The notes: generated by a model from the letters alone, not told the origin. DNA of 64,000 bases from Cyathus striatus (GCA_025738555.1 JAOVFP010000014.1:2852001-2916000), one strand, 5' to 3'. Positions 1 through 12,589 are shown, counted from the stretch's first letter. Made by a program: numbers and translations.

Positions 1-1490
1 TACTGTTTACCAGGTGCTTTCGCAAGGTTTCAAGTTCCTCAATGAACATTGCTTCTCTGTTTGATAGTCTGGGATAAGCAAGGCCAACTAAGGTTGTTGG
101 TGGTGTGTTAGACTGTCCAGAAGGGCGATGTGCTTGAGGGCAGATTCCAGCGGGACTTTTCGGAACCTAGGGTTTGAGGACCCATAGACCGACTATCGAG
201 GGCGATATGATCCTTATCCCATGCATGACGTGGCAAAGCGTAACATCCATTCATACTTCCATCGAGGACGAGGTAGCAGGAGGGTAGGGAAGTATACCAC
301 GAGGAACAGGTCTTGCGGTTCGTGCTTTCATTAAGGTGTAGATGTGAGCTAATGATTGTGTTTGGACAGGTACGTTTAAAGATACCTTCTATCCACACTC
401 AGCACACCGCATGGACCTTCAAGTTGTAAGAGATATACATTCTCCTCTCACTGCTCTCGATCTTCTTCCTCATGCAATGTGTCTACTGCTGTTACGATGC
501 ATCTGTCTACTCCAGTCCTTCGTCCTCTGTTCTACCTACCCTCTCAACCAGATTTCGAGCACATGCAGGCACGATCGTCACACAATGCTCATCTGCCCCA
601 CCTGTCCCTTGTTTGATAGGTGGGAGATTCACGAAGGATACTGGTTCGTGTATGGGCGATGTACTTGAAGACGGAGAAGTGCCCTGTGCGGACAGTGGGT
701 AGCGTGTCTAGGAGTGTGCCATTGCACCGCTGCTGGGGATGCGGATGAGATGGACACATGGGGTGTGGGGTGCAGTGCTCCTAGAAGGGAGAAAAGGGCG
801 AGAAGGCACCCACTGTCTTCACCTGGGCTCAGAGCTTCTCTTACCAGCATAAAGCTCGTTGAAAGTCTCTTCCAACGAATATCAGAGCTCGTATCCGCAT
901 CAGTAGCCCTTCGAACAAACATATCGCAATAAGTTCTCATTCTGTTTCGGCATGCACTACCTTTTCCACTTTACACTCCAGTTCTTCCCACCTGTTGGCA
1001 TCGTCGTGCTCTGTTCAACTGCCACGAGTACTGTCCTCTTCTCGCCCTGTCTGGCTGTACCAGAACGACAAACACCACAGAATATAGGCCATAGCCAGAT
1101 CGCTCAGAGCCAGATACCTCAATCTATACCTACATAGTGCTTAATGTCAACGTAAGCTTAAAGTCACCCATCTATCCCTTTTCACTCACATTCACTGATT
1201 ATGTTCTGAATTTATGTTTAGGTTCTTCTAATGTTTTATAAATACTTACCGGAAGACCTTTCTCTGGGAAGATGTCATTGCCATCTGGCAACAATGGGGT
1301 CATAGTTCACACAGGTATAGACTGGACAGATGGTGCACAATCTTGTTCACGGGAGTGGTTAACGATCTCATTACAGCTGCAGAGTGGATGTCAATTACTG
1401 TCTCATACACTCATACACTCCACCAAGGTCAACTTGGCACACAGTGGGTGCTTTCAGTAAGGCACGTATCAGCCAAGAGGTGACTCTTCT
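1..1490. other. Intergenic, no supported gene
   Basis: Several short open frames overlap on both strands between about 108 and 1460, but none shows a recognisable domain, a consistent exon structure or a convincing start context. A short phrase, GGGCGATGT followed by CTTGA, occurs at about 124 and 654, too short to interpret. I see nothing I can annotate here. Confidence 0.4.
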
Positions 1491-1494
1491 CGTA

Positions 1495-2077
1495 AGGTAG
1501 GGGACACTTTGATCCAGCACCCTTATGTAATCCAAATTCTGGTCCTCACAGACTCGGAAATTCTTTCCTCACACATCATTTATATGAAAATCTAACTCCA
1601 ACATTTGATAGCTTTCAGTATTTAAAGCAGAATGTTGGAAATATTTTCTCTAAATTTTGAGTACAACTGAAGTAATTTCGGGTGCAAGTTTTTGAGTAGT
1701 AAAAGGCTTAAAACATCATATTATTGCATATCCGAATGTTTGGAAGGCATTTGGATTTTTCGACCTCAAACATTTTGCGCCTTATGTAATACAATTATGA
1801 TTATGTAATGTGCTTACATGTGACATAGTGTAACATAATGTCACACTGTGTGACAGTGACAACCATCTACACATATCTTTCAGCAGAACTGTAGGAGATA
1901 CTTGCTGCAGTTTGCTTAGTATAGTATATATTTGAGAAGGTAGCATCTAAGAATATCACATCCAGGCAAAAATAGTGGTGTATAATTTTTTTTATTTTCC
2001 TGAACCGAAGATTTTGCACCTCTTGGCGCTTACTAAGCAGATTACGTAAGGGTGCTGAATCGAAGTGTCCTCTACCT
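1495..2077. mobile_element. MITE with about 40-bp terminal inverted repeats, TA-flanked
   Basis: The left end starts AGGTAGGGGACACTTTGATC and runs through CAGCACCCTTATGTAATCC. The right end carries its reverse complement with a few mismatches (GATTACGTAAGGGTGCTG...GTGTCCTCTACCT). Both outer ends are flanked by TA (1493-1494 and 2078-2079), as expected for a Tc1/mariner-type target duplication. The interior of about 500 bp is AT-rich and has no open frame of note, so the element is non-autonomous. The superfamily assignment rests only on the TA flank. Confidence 0.75.
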
Positions 2078-2079
2078 TA

Positions 2080-2980
2080 TGTACATCTGCCGCGAGCACT
2101 GGGGCAGGCTGTGCGACTGAGCGAATCTTTCGTTACTTAGCGGCGCCAGCTGCTCCCCACCTTCACCACTCTCGATTTGCGTCTTAGTCAGAGCCGACTT
2201 CAGAGTTCAGCGCTTGGTGAGAATTACGATGAGACATCGTGAGGGACATGTAACGACTGGGTGGGGTGTCGGGTAGATTCAACCTCAGCCTGCTCGGATC
2301 ATTGCACGTAGGTATTCTCCAATTTTAATTTGATGGTCATTCTTTGATAGTTATCAAACGAGCAATTGTCAATGTTACTTATGTATGTACATGTAATAAT
2401 ATTTTGTCGCTGCACAGGTTGACCCAGTTGACCCTATGTTCGTGTTATTCCAGGTTCACCGGCCCGGGATTCGTCTATGAAGTGTCACTTCTACTTTTTG
2501 TTCCTACGGTGTTTGGAAAACAAACCTTCCGTTTATACATTACTCTAGCCCTATTATTATTTTTTCTCATTTATTGAGAACCAAGACTACACAAAATATT
2601 CTCTAATGGTACACTTCACTAAACAGACAACTAATACTGCATTAAGCGTCAACTGTAGCGTGTTTCTACCGACGATGACTATGATACTTAGTTATGAAGG
2701 ATAATACATACTCCTAAGAAAACGACCTTTGTGAGGCTATATTGCTTGCTGACTGTGGCGTTTGGGCCAGAGTCGCACTACTTGTTTGCGCATCCTCCTA
2801 CGAAGACAAATTCCATGTTACACGTAGAATATCATTAAATGATGAAGACGCACCAAGCCTTCCATACGGGTAGCAAGTACTAGATCCGATATATGGTGAG
2901 GCAAAGCTAGTTTTTCACGTAGGTTTTCCCGAGTTATTAGCCTGCGTAATTGGTAGATATAAAGCTTATACCAGTGCAAA
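2080..2980. other. Intergenic
   Basis: AT-rich DNA between the MITE and the DUF6534-like pseudogene. The 77-codon open frame at 2344-2577 is hydrophobic but has no family signature and no conserved neighbour. I annotate no gene here. Confidence 0.35.
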
Positions 2981-2989
2981 CTAGAGACT

Positions 2990-4900
2990 TACATAGAAAT
3001 GACAGACATAACATGGACTGAGATGCAACATTAGCAACCTCGTAATAACAATATATCATGCTTACAGTGTGTATTGATTAAACATGGAAGATTGCTATAT
3101 CATGATTAGGAGAGTTGGCATAATTAAAGCACATAAAACCTACAAGAAATAAGTACTTTTGGTATAATGGTACTACAAGAGATGCGTCAGAATATCACGT
3201 ATCTTCGGATATATATGACGACGTACTAGAAAGATGGTAAGGACACCACAAACACTAACATTATGATGAGTCTTTCATATTTTGAAAAGCTGGTGCAATG
3301 CACTGACCTAGTCGCCGCAGCTCGCTGTATGGCATATTTAATTAGGTTCTCGAGCAGAGAATCTGTTCTATGCAATCGTATACATCAGTATATAACAAGT
3401 AATCAACACTGAGGGGTCTTTACCGACTAATACCTGAACGAGATGTTTGTAGAATATATGTTATTGATCCGGTTATTACAATGTCACACATGGCACTGGA
3501 TCCTCCTTGAATACCAACAATTTCCTAATGGCACGTTAGAATGGGCTTCGATTGACAGAGAAAAAGCGAGTCATTTACTGTTAGCTGTATAGTCTTCAAC
3601 CCAAGTAATTCAAACGTGACTGATATTTGCCTGTTTATGGGTATAAGCATAGGGAAGAGTATCTGCAGACGTTAACGGGTACATCACTATGACTTGGGCT
3701 AAGATGCATTAACAATAAACGGACTAGAAACACCTAAGCCCCTCACCTAGTCCAGCAGCTAGTTTTAGAACAGTCGGTCCCAATCAGCTGCCGTCTGACG
3801 GATATTACTTAAAATGGTTGACCTAGCTGTAGAGATGAAAAAAATGCCTATAAAATACAATCAGAATGCCGATAAAAGTCAAACACTGGTGTAACATATA
3901 CCACAGGAATCGCCAACAGTTTCAATCGTCTCCCTGTGTATCCCATGTTCTTTCCAACTATGAATTCTCTCAAAAGGCTAGCCAAAGCGAAAGAGCCAGA
4001 ACTTACTAGACCATATACGAGACGCATAGAACCTAGGGTAGCTTATAATTAGATGAAGCGAACAGTAGAGTATAGATCACGGACATCTGCGCAGTGAATG
4101 CTGTGAAGAAAATGCTCGTGTACTTTCCCTGTGCATAAGCGAATTGAGAGAATCGATTAGAAGGGAATGCTTTCTCTTACCAGTACTGAACTGCGTAGAA
4201 ACAGCGGTCAGCACAAAAGCGCACGGTGTTAGGTGAAATGACATACTAATGAATATCTCCGCCCACTTCCATATTTTTCCCAAAGGACAAGACTAGAATA
4301 TTGAACATCTGGATATTAACAAATATAACTTCAAGCGTCGCAAATATCCTGGCAAGGGCATCGTTTTCTCAAATTGTCATAAATCACGAGGCGGATAGCT
4401 GAAAAACTCACACAAGTAGACAGACTACTAGTTTCGTTTTGAAGCTATCTCGATAGGCATGGTGGATAAAGTACTGAACAACCATGCACTATGATTGAAT
4501 CTTGAGTGTTGCCATTATGTATTGATTACAATTGGGGAAGACATACCATCGCAATACCATAGAAGCTAATGAACCATGGTTTCGTCGTTTGGCTGAGTCG
4601 GGCCTTCAAAACAGCAAAGGGAGAACATACACATTATTGAACATGGATGATATCAGCTGCGAGCCCCGCTTCTTTATGAACCTTTCCGTTGGAAACATGC
4701 TCGACGAGGAGGAGAGTGGAAGTGGGATGGTGATTCCGGAGCTAGGTGAGAAAGGATCGATGTGGCATGAAATACGAGGTGGCACCAAATGAGGCTGAAC
4801 CCGTAGTCTTTCCAGGGATTTCATTTTATGGGAAGAAGGACACGCCGCATTTCAACAGGGATCACAATCAAACGAACAGCATTGGTCAACGTACGTAGGT
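2990..4900 (-). pseudogene. DUF6534-family membrane protein, broken copy
   Basis: Read on the minus strand, this region carries in order: SFYGIAM (about 4565-4545), the exon beginning YFIHHAYRDSFKTKLVV (about 4485-4440), an ATLEVIFVNIQMF helix (about 4350), an AQMFYASRIWS junction (about 4100-4000) and the family motif TDSLLENLIKYAIQRAAAT (about 3375-3320) followed after an intron by SVCGVLTIFL. These match the layout of basidiomycete DUF6534 seven-helix-like proteins. The reading frame has a TAG codon at 4248-4246, where the second copy (10.6-12.4 kb) has TTG (Leu). No clear first exon and no clear C-terminal exon were found. Assignment comes from motif recognition; the inactivation is inferred from the stop and the missing ends. 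Confidence 0.55.
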
Positions 4901-4984
4901 TATAGCTTACGTTTAGCCTATGAATTGATGATATGCAAGAGTCTGTCAGTTATACTTAATGGAGAAGTGCCAAGCTTGCTGAAT

Positions 4985-6700
4985 CATGTTGAATTGTCTA
5001 GACGTCTAAACACCGCCCTCCCGATGAATAGCTCTTCATGAATAATATGATATATGTCACGAGTATTCGTTCTTGTGCTTTCACCATGCAGGCTATAAAA
5101 TAGTGCAACACACGAGTAGACATCCAGGTCGTTATTTAACAAAACAAAGTGGGCCGAAGGATCCATTACGCAAAGTATACACGCCTCTGATGGCAGTACT
5201 TTGTACACTTTACTTTAGAGGACAAGACATATCGCCCCATAACGCCTGTCATGGACAAGAGAAATCACAGAGATCGAAGAAGACGGCAACCCTGAATCCA
5301 AGGAAACAGATACCTTGAGTACTATAATAGTAAAAACACCCGGATCTATGAATAGAGACCGCAACCTCCACGAGACACAGTTCTGGCCAGCAAAATGTGT
5401 ACATCCGTACACCAGTCCAGCCATGTAGTAAAATCAGGTGGGGTGTTAATTGTGGTCAACTGTGCGACTCTAGTCTCGGGTACCTGTGATGAGTCTGGCT
5501 GACAATTCGATGACAGTGGCAACTTAAAGGCTGAGCGCTGAAAGATAAAACAATCCCAGCTACGTTGTAAGGTGGTACTTAAGTAATAGGGTTACGCCGG
5601 ATGATGGAAACCTTATTTTTAAAGAGCGAACACTTCCCATAATCAGACTATCGCGATTTAGGATTCAAGTAATTCAATAACGCCGAATGCCCCATCAGAA
5701 TTTAATATTTCACTGATTCAAGTAGATAACTTGTACATCGTGAAGGTGTAACTTGCTTTGTGTAAGTACGGATTGACTAGTACTGTCAGTCGCTGACCTA
5801 GATAGACCTTTTTGAGTCTGGACCGGTTACCGATACACTGCTTGAATAGGTCATTTGATTCAGCAACGGTTGTCTGAGTCGTCTTGTGTATTTTCATCCA
5901 GATTCCCCAGATCAATCTCTTCGAAATCCATTTACGATCTTGCGTCTCAGTTGTCTTTGGTGACTCTCGGTCAACTCTCCATCGGGCCCAGAGCCGTGAC
6001 CCCGTGTCTAGATTGAGTAAGGACGCCGGTTATGAGCATATCCGGCACCCGACGTCCAGCTGAGCGAGGTCTCGGCTATGAGTGTTCCCTTTTCTCTCAG
6101 TGTCAACCACCATCAGCATACACGCTCGCTCATCCGCTCTTCGTCCTTTGTCGTCTCAAGCTTACTTTATTTATTTCCCTCCCTCCCTATTCCCCGGCTT
6201 CATGATGCACTTAATTGATGTCTCGAGGAGACCCTTGCTTCGTGTATCAAGGTTTATAGTTTAGCTCGCGAACTCATGGATGGTGAACGTTTTTGTAACT
6301 GAACCGTGAACACTTTTAATCGTTAATGGAATTGATATATTACTGGTTTATGGATTACTTGGTCTCTACGTGATTTCGGGAAAACCACAGAGCAGTTCCC
6401 ACCCGCCCAGCAGCTCAACTGCTCCACGTCCGTTTGAGCTTGCTCAAACCCAACCCAACCCTTTCTAGCCTGTTTTTGCGTAGAGACCGTCGACGAGGCT
6501 GGACAGACATAAGTACCACATAAGTACATAAATTTCTTACATAACAACCCCGCCTCCGTTCCCCCATGATGTTATCATAGGTTATCGATTATTATCAAAT
6601 CATCTGGCATCCTTCCCCATGCGCCTGTGTTCCCCTTTCACCCCCCTTCCCCCAACCCACTTCTCATCTTTATTCTTACCCTCCCCTGTTACTCATTATT
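4985..6700. other. Intergenic, no supported gene
   Basis: Short open frames are present on both strands (for example 5073-5318 and 5718-5915) without recognisable domains. From about 5930 to 6260 and again from 6600 to 6718 the plus strand becomes strongly pyrimidine-rich, as fungal promoters and 5' leaders often are. The second tract ends directly at the ATG at 6719. Confidence 0.35.
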
Positions 6701-6718
6701 TTTCATCTCCTCTGACAG

Positions 6719-6952
6719 ATGACTTATATCTCTTTAAAGATCATAACCAAGGACAGTCATCCGAGTGAACTTTCCAAGGCCGAATTAAACTGGACAATCT
6801 TCGTGTGCTCCAACATACTAAATGATGTTAAGACCAACGACCAACACTGCAAACCAGGGTCCTGGTACTTGACCAATAACTTCAATCTACCTGGTCGGTC
6901 GGTAAGGTCCCTTGGGCTTTGTCTTCGTGGTTCAAAATTGTCTGGTGCATAG
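6719..6952 (+). CDS. Possible short unknown protein or first exon
   Basis: An ATG at 6719 follows a CT-rich tract of about 130 bp and opens a 77-codon frame. A usable donor (GTAAGG) lies at about 6901, so it may be a first exon rather than a complete gene. No domain is recognised. Further fragments with protein-like composition lie at 7068-7385, but I could not join them into one frame. It could equally be a chance open frame. Confidence 0.2.
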   Translation: MTYISLKIITKDSHPSELSKAELNWTIFVCSNILNDVKTNDQHCKPGSWYLTNNFNLPGRSVRSLGLCLRGSKLSGA

Positions 6953-6959
6953 TTATCAG

Positions 6960-8460
6960 TTTTGCCAAATTACAATGTGGTTCACCTGATGGTGCGTTGA
7001 GTCTTGAAGGTGTCATATTCATGATCTGCAGACGCTATCGATTTAGTCCGGACTACCATCACCTTCTGTGAATTCTGCGCACTTGGATTCCTCGATTCCT
7101 CGATGTACTCTATTGCCATCGCATTCCCTTCTTTATACTCAAGTCAATCTTTGCTCAACAGTCACTAACCTATTTCAAGTTATTCATTCTACGGTCCCCA
7201 TATTGCCATCTCCTTACCATCCAAATATCTTCCAGGTTCCAGGTACGTATACAGTGCACCACCAACCTATAATGGGCACAATGACTACCTTCTGCTCGGC
7301 CCCCGATCATGGAAGTGATTCTATTTTCTTGCGGCTTGCTGGCATCGGTATGTTCTATACCAATCAAATAACCGTTATACGCTAACGCTACACATGAACC
7401 GTACTGGCATGTGGGAGGGAGGGTGGCACGAACCCGGTACGAACTTGTTCGCATTCATAGTTTCAATTAATCTGGATACTGTACTGATAGATACCAATGC
7501 ACTCCAGCAAGACGGTTGATCACCGATACTATCCTTAACGCCCATCAAAACAGTCAAGATTTAACACCACAATATCCCAATCACACTCTGGACTCCTCGA
7601 TATCTCTTGAATACCCCAACATCTTACTACGGAAATTGTAAAAGTGCCCAACTGCGACGACCGCCAGGTCTGTAGGGAATATCCTCTAAGTACTCTTTAC
7701 CGCGTTCTCCTTATTGACAACACCAGCAACGTTCTCATCACCTTCGTTTACTTTCGTATTAACTACACCTGTACCATTTGCCTTGCATTCTGCGCCTCGC
7801 TGAAATCTTCGGCTCGAATCCCAAATGAATCTAGATTCGAAGACACGGTAGACATTTCCTGGGGTGCATCAACGACGTCAGGGGTGTACCAAGGGGGGTA
7901 CAGAGAAGTAGTGGTCATGTTGCAGTCTTAGGGGAAGCTTTCCTACTAGAATAAGTATCATACCACCGTCCTATACTACCTGAAATCAACCCAACTCAAG
8001 GCTTGCTCGAGGCCCTAGCTTTAGTTATATTTCTTATTTTCTCTGATTTTTCAGTCCACCGCTGTTTCCTGTAAATACAGAACCGCATATAAGTAATATT
8101 TACCTTTCGTTATTAATTTTGAACTGCAATGATTCCACCGCAATACCATCGCAACGTTTCCTTGTTCGACCTTTGCTGTCGTGAGCGTGACGCACGAGCG
8201 TGTGACATGAACATGTAACGTCACTCTGTCTCTGTCTCTGTCACTGTTTATTTGGCTGGACCATCTAAGCTGATCTAACCTTATTACTGGCGTCGACTGC
8301 CCGAGGGCCGAGTCAATCGTTGCGCGCTTATTCAATCAACACTCAATTCAATAGACATTGCTGCCGATTGCGCTCAACAACTACCCAATCTCTTAACTCT
8401 TCAGGTGAGTTGGCTCAAGCTTGCAGTTGCACATATATACCAGCTGTCACCCCATTTCTC
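6960..8460. other. Intergenic upstream of the first kinase
   Basis: Open frames at 7068-7385 and 7644-7931 have no recognisable domain and no reliable splice sites. A short (TCTCTG)n tract sits at about 8225-8245. The region just before 8464 probably holds the promoter and leader of the kinase-like gene. Confidence 0.3.
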
Positions 8461-8463
8461 ATA

Positions 8464-9701
8464 ATGTCGTTCTCTATATCATGGAGCGTTCACAACAACC
8501 GGGAAGTGTACGCCCCCATCCAGAAAATTTCAAACCCCCCACCTACAAATATGAACTCAAGCTCAGGTGCCTCGGCTTCAACTCATGATGCACCTGAGCC
8601 CGCGAGTGCACCGGATTTCTGTCAGTTGACAGGAAAGAAAATTCTGGATGGAAAGTACCGTCTTATAGATCACCTAGGGGTTGGACAATTTGGCGCTGCC
8701 TATCGTGCAGTCAAAATATCCTTACTCAGTCCACAGAATACTACGCCGTTAAGATCCAACAGAAACCAGTCCCATACAGTCCGGAATTTTATTGTCTTCG
8801 GAGAGAAGTTCGACTTCTTAAGGAAGCCGGGAAACATAAGAATATAGTTACATTCTATGAATATGAAGAGGACGAGGATAACACATACCTCGTAATGGAG
8901 TTGGTCAAAGGGCAGTCCTTGGCAACCAGCATCCTCCTTGAGGACTTTGTCCGAAATGACAGTCTGGTCAAACATGTGCCTTGTCAGATTCTTGATGGTG
9001 TTCAACACCTACATTCAAGAGGTATTTTCCACCGAGACCTGAAACCGGAAAATATTATAGTTACACGAGATTTGAGGGTCAAAATAATTGACTCCGGCCT
9101 TGCAACGGACGTCCTAAAAAGTAAAGATGTTTGTGGCACGTTCCCCTACATACCTCTAGGTATGTTTTGCTAATTTCACTTCAAATAATATTTTTTTTAA
9201 CTTTATTTTATCGCTTCAGAACTCTTCTCCAATGATAAAATTGAAACGTGGAATAGCGCAGCGGGAGACATTTGGGCGTTGGGTATATTACTAATAGATA
9301 TGATTTCCGGTATTTCCGCCGTGTGGAACTTGCGCGACCCGGGAGATGCGATATATTCCATCTATAGAAAACTAAGTGATCACGAACACCGATCCTTTCA
9401 TCGGATTTTGCCAGTAACAAGTGATATTGCGAATACTCTGTCACGCATCCTCGATCCATGCTGGTGGCAAAGACCAGATATAACTCACATCCGAGAGGAT
9501 ATCATAAGAAGTACATACATGTACGAAATGAATGCCTTGCTATCGACAGGTACTTTCGATCCTGCTGCATATTCACCACGCTACTCGAACACGATCCCAT
9601 CATGTGCAATGAAAGCATTCACTCCCGGCTTGCGATCCCCTCCTATACGACCCTGCAGCACTAATTACTTAGAATCCTCTTCCAGCAGCAAAGTTTTCTA
9701 G
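8464..9701 (+). pseudogene. Ran1/Vhs1-like Ser/Thr kinase, frameshifted
   Basis: The ATG at 8464 opens a Ser/Pro-rich leader followed by a glycine-rich loop (GVGQFGAAY). About 15 codons later the kinase frame shifts by one base: the loop is in frame 1, while YYAVKI (beta-3 Lys), LRREVRLL (alpha-C Glu), HRDLKPEN and the rest are in frame 3. The switch falls between about 8710 and 8730, and no normal-length intron can explain it. The DFG triad reads DSG and the APE site reads PLE. One intron, 9160-9219, splits the Glu codon of that motif, the same place and phase as in the other two kinases here. With one base restored in thought the product would be about 390 residues. Family: small basidiomycete kinases like Ran1/Vhs1/Sks1. 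Either a decaying paralogue or one sequencing error plus a degenerate kinase. Confidence 0.8.
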
Positions 9702-9704
9702 CAC

Positions 9705-10160
9705 ATCTCTTCACCACTTACGATCAATAACTACAAGAAGGAGCGTTTTACTAGATCTTATTCTATACCATATGCGCACGTACGAACATTACATACTTAT
9801 ATTATTATTATTCTCCTGAAACTTTACTGGCACTTCGAAATCGAAAAAGTACATTCTTGTAGATTGTAATCTTGTGGTACTTGGTACTTACTATGCTCAA
9901 TAGAAAATTTGGTTGCAGCCTCAACGGTCTCTTTATATTTATGAAGGATTTTAGCACGTTACTGATATTTACCTTTTTCTTTGTCAATGTCTGATGGACT
10001 CCTTACAAATACATTAAAAAAACTATTGACTCTTTACGAAAATATTAAAAATCCTTACTTACTCAAACTTGTACTACTACTACCCTAAAGAAGTTTATCG
10101 TCGTTGCGTTTGCTCGCTCTGGCTCTTCCCGTTTTTTGCTTTTCTTCGACGCGTGTCAGA
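9705..10160. other. Intergenic, AT-rich
   Basis: This is the 3' flank of the kinase-like gene with TTA runs near 9800. I see no gene. Confidence 0.4.
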
Positions 10161-10163
10161 AAA

Positions 10164-10192
10164 ATGGGTAGTGGGCTCTGCCGGCGATAGCC
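10164..10192 (+). repeat. GC hairpin motif, copy 1
   Basis: TAGTGGGCTCTGCCGGCGAT then AGCCGGCC. The core folds as a GCCGGC stem around a four-base loop. Related copies lie near 15831 and 55588 with the same outer bases (TAGTGGGC, TGCCG, CCGGCC) and different loop bases, so the stem is conserved while the loop drifts. At 55.6 kb it sits at the inner edge of an inverted-repeat element, so I read the copies as remnants of one mobile-element family. Confidence 0.5.
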
Positions 10193-10195
10193 GGC

Positions 10196-10300
10196 CTTCA
10201 ATTCACGTCGATCAACTCATCAAGCACGTGTTCATTCAGATTCTCGATGGTGTCCAATACCTCCATTCTCCTAACGCATATGCTTTTGTAGTTTAAAAAC
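10196..10300 (+). pseudogene. Fragment of a Ran1-like kinase (alpha-E helix)
   Basis: The frame reads HVDQLIKHVFIQILDGVQYL HS, which matches the segment just before HRDLKP in the three longer kinases (for example VKHVPCQILDGVQHLHS at about 8970-9020). Neither the catalytic loop nor the N-lobe follows or precedes. It begins directly after the GC hairpin motif, suggesting truncation by, or capture next to, a mobile element. Confidence 0.6.
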
Positions 10301-10559
10301 CCGAAAGGATATCAATGATATTCATATAATTCAATAGAACTATTGCAGAGGTACCCTACAGAGTCCAGACTGTTCTATGATATGCAAGTGACAAGTACCA
10401 GATCTGATATATTTTGCGATTGATCAAGCAGTTCACGAAGAGTTTCTCGGGATATTAACCTAAAATTCTATTTAAACCTGAGTACTAGAATATACAGGTG
10501 ACTTACAGAGAAACGACAGATATAACGTGACCTTATAAATGAGCTTAGTCACTCTTGGA

Positions 10560-12430
10560 CAACTGCATGGAGTGCTTACAATGAGTATTGATCAAACATG
10601 GAAGATGGCTATATGAAGGTCAGAGACAATTTATTTAAATGGAAAGAGTTCTTGCTTACAAGAAGTAAGTGCTTTTTGTGTATTCGAACTACAAGAAGAG
10701 GATTAGATAAATTACGTCATCAGGTATACAAGAAAAATTACATACTAGTAAGATAGTGAGAAATCCACAAATGCTAGTGAGCATACAATGGCGTAAGCAG
10801 TTATAAACGAGAGGCACATATAATCACTAACCTAGTAGCCGCGGCTCGTTGTATAGCATATTTAATTAAAATCTCAAGTAGAGAATCAGTTCTATGCAAG
10901 CCTATCCCTCAATGATCGTAAATTATGCAATAGTTAGGTGCCCTTACCGCCTAATACCTGAATGAGATGTCCGTAGGATAAATAATATTGACGTTGCTAC
11001 TACGATGTCACATATGGCAGTGGCAACACATTGAGTAGCAAAAATTTCCTACATATTATGTTAGAACCAACACAATCTCACATGAAGAGATTGAATTATT
11101 GACCGTTATTTGTAAAGATTTTTGTTCAAGTGACTTGAACGTGACTGAGGATTGCCTACGTGGATGTGAGCCTTTTGATTACTTAAAGGGAGTAGTTCCT
11201 GAGTCGGGTATGTACATTACTATAATTTGAGCTGAGAGATGTTACAAATGAGTCAGTAATAAAATATGTATGTCATTCACCTATCCCGGCACCTTTCGAA
11301 ACAGTTCAACCACCCTCAGTCCCTGTTTCACGGAAATAGAAGAGGCTCACCTAGCTGTGTTGATGAAAGTAATGCCTGTAAATACAATCAGAACACCGAA
11401 AATGAATGAATATAAGGCATACAACAGGAATGGACAATAGCTTCAATCGTCTTCCCGTGTAACCCATATTCCTCCCTACTATATTTGCTCTCAAAAATGG
11501 ACTAGCAAATATCAATCCTCTCCCACTCACTAGACCATATACGCGAAGCATAGAACCTTATGAGACATGGAATCAGTTGACTGGTAAAGATAGTCTAAAT
11601 TACTGACATTTGCGCAACGAAAGCTGTAAAAGATACGGTCGTATACTTTCCCTATTATGTCCATGTCGGATTGAGTGGAGCATTGACGAAAGAGACATTA
11701 TGAAAATTTACCAGTACTGAGCTGAGCAGAATATGTGATGACTAGTATTACAGAATTCACGATGATAGAAGTGACGTACAAATTGATATCTCCATCAATT
11801 TTGTCCATGTTTTTCTCAAATAAATCAACAAATATGGAGAACATCTGATAATTAACAAATAAAACTTGAAGCGTCGCCGATACTCTGTCAAGCCGCTGTA
11901 TAATCAAATCACCATATCAAGAAGAGATAACAGGAAGACTCACGCGAGGATGCAGACTACTAGTATCGTTTTGAGGTTATCACGATAGGCATGGTGCCGG
12001 AAATAGTGGATTGACATGGACTATAATGTCTTCCTGAGACAAACCGTTAATCTACGCTTTAGTTTAAGGGAAGACGCACCATTGCTATACCGTAGAAGCT
12101 AACGAGCACATTTTGCATTGTACGGTTGAGCCGGACCTCTTCTTGAATGAAAAAGAACATACGCATTATTGAACATGAACGATATCAACTGTGACCCGCG
12201 TTTATCAGCGAATATTTCTCTAGACATTACTTTTGAGAAGGCGACGAGTACTAGTGAAAAGTAGAGTGATGGGCCTCGGTCTTTACGGGGGTCATACGCT
12301 GTAGCGTTTTAACTTGAAACAAATGAATAGCATTGGACAACGAACCTGAGGTTGAAATTTAGGCTTCGAATTTCAACAAGATTCACGCATCAATAGAAGC
12401 ACCAAGAATGCCACCGAAGTTGTACTGCAT
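10560..12430 (-). CDS. DUF6534-family membrane protein, possibly decayed 3' end
   Basis: On the minus strand an ATG at 12430 begins MQYNFGGILGASIDA. After a long putative intron it continues FYGIAM, then YFRHHAYRDNLKTILVV, ATLQVLFVNYQMFSIFVDLF (about 11870), a hydrophobic stretch NSVILVITYSAQ, FVAQMFYASRIWS and the family motif TDSLLEILIKYAIQRAAAT (about 10905-10845), followed after an intron by SICGFLTILL. This is the order expected for DUF6534 multi-pass proteins of unknown function. It is a clear paralogue of the broken copy at 3.0-4.9 kb; both carry QRAAAT where the intact relative at 58 kb has HTGALT. The last exon could not be placed: a stop appears around 10595 in the best frame, so the C-terminus may be lost. 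Intron boundaries are approximate. Confidence 0.55.
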
Positions 12431-12589
12431 TTCACATACCTACTGTAATCCCTCCCTGGTTTGGTAAGAATTCAAATGTTGCACTGGCAAATGACCGAAA
12501 AGGTAATTGTGGGTGCAGCCGACGGGAATCTCGGATACGGGTTGTATGAGTCTTGGGCCGCCATACGTTACTACCTGTTGCCACGAACC

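Noticed and set aside
10164..10192. Helitron 3' end
   Set aside because: The hairpin fits, but no CTRR follows at the right place in any of the three copies.
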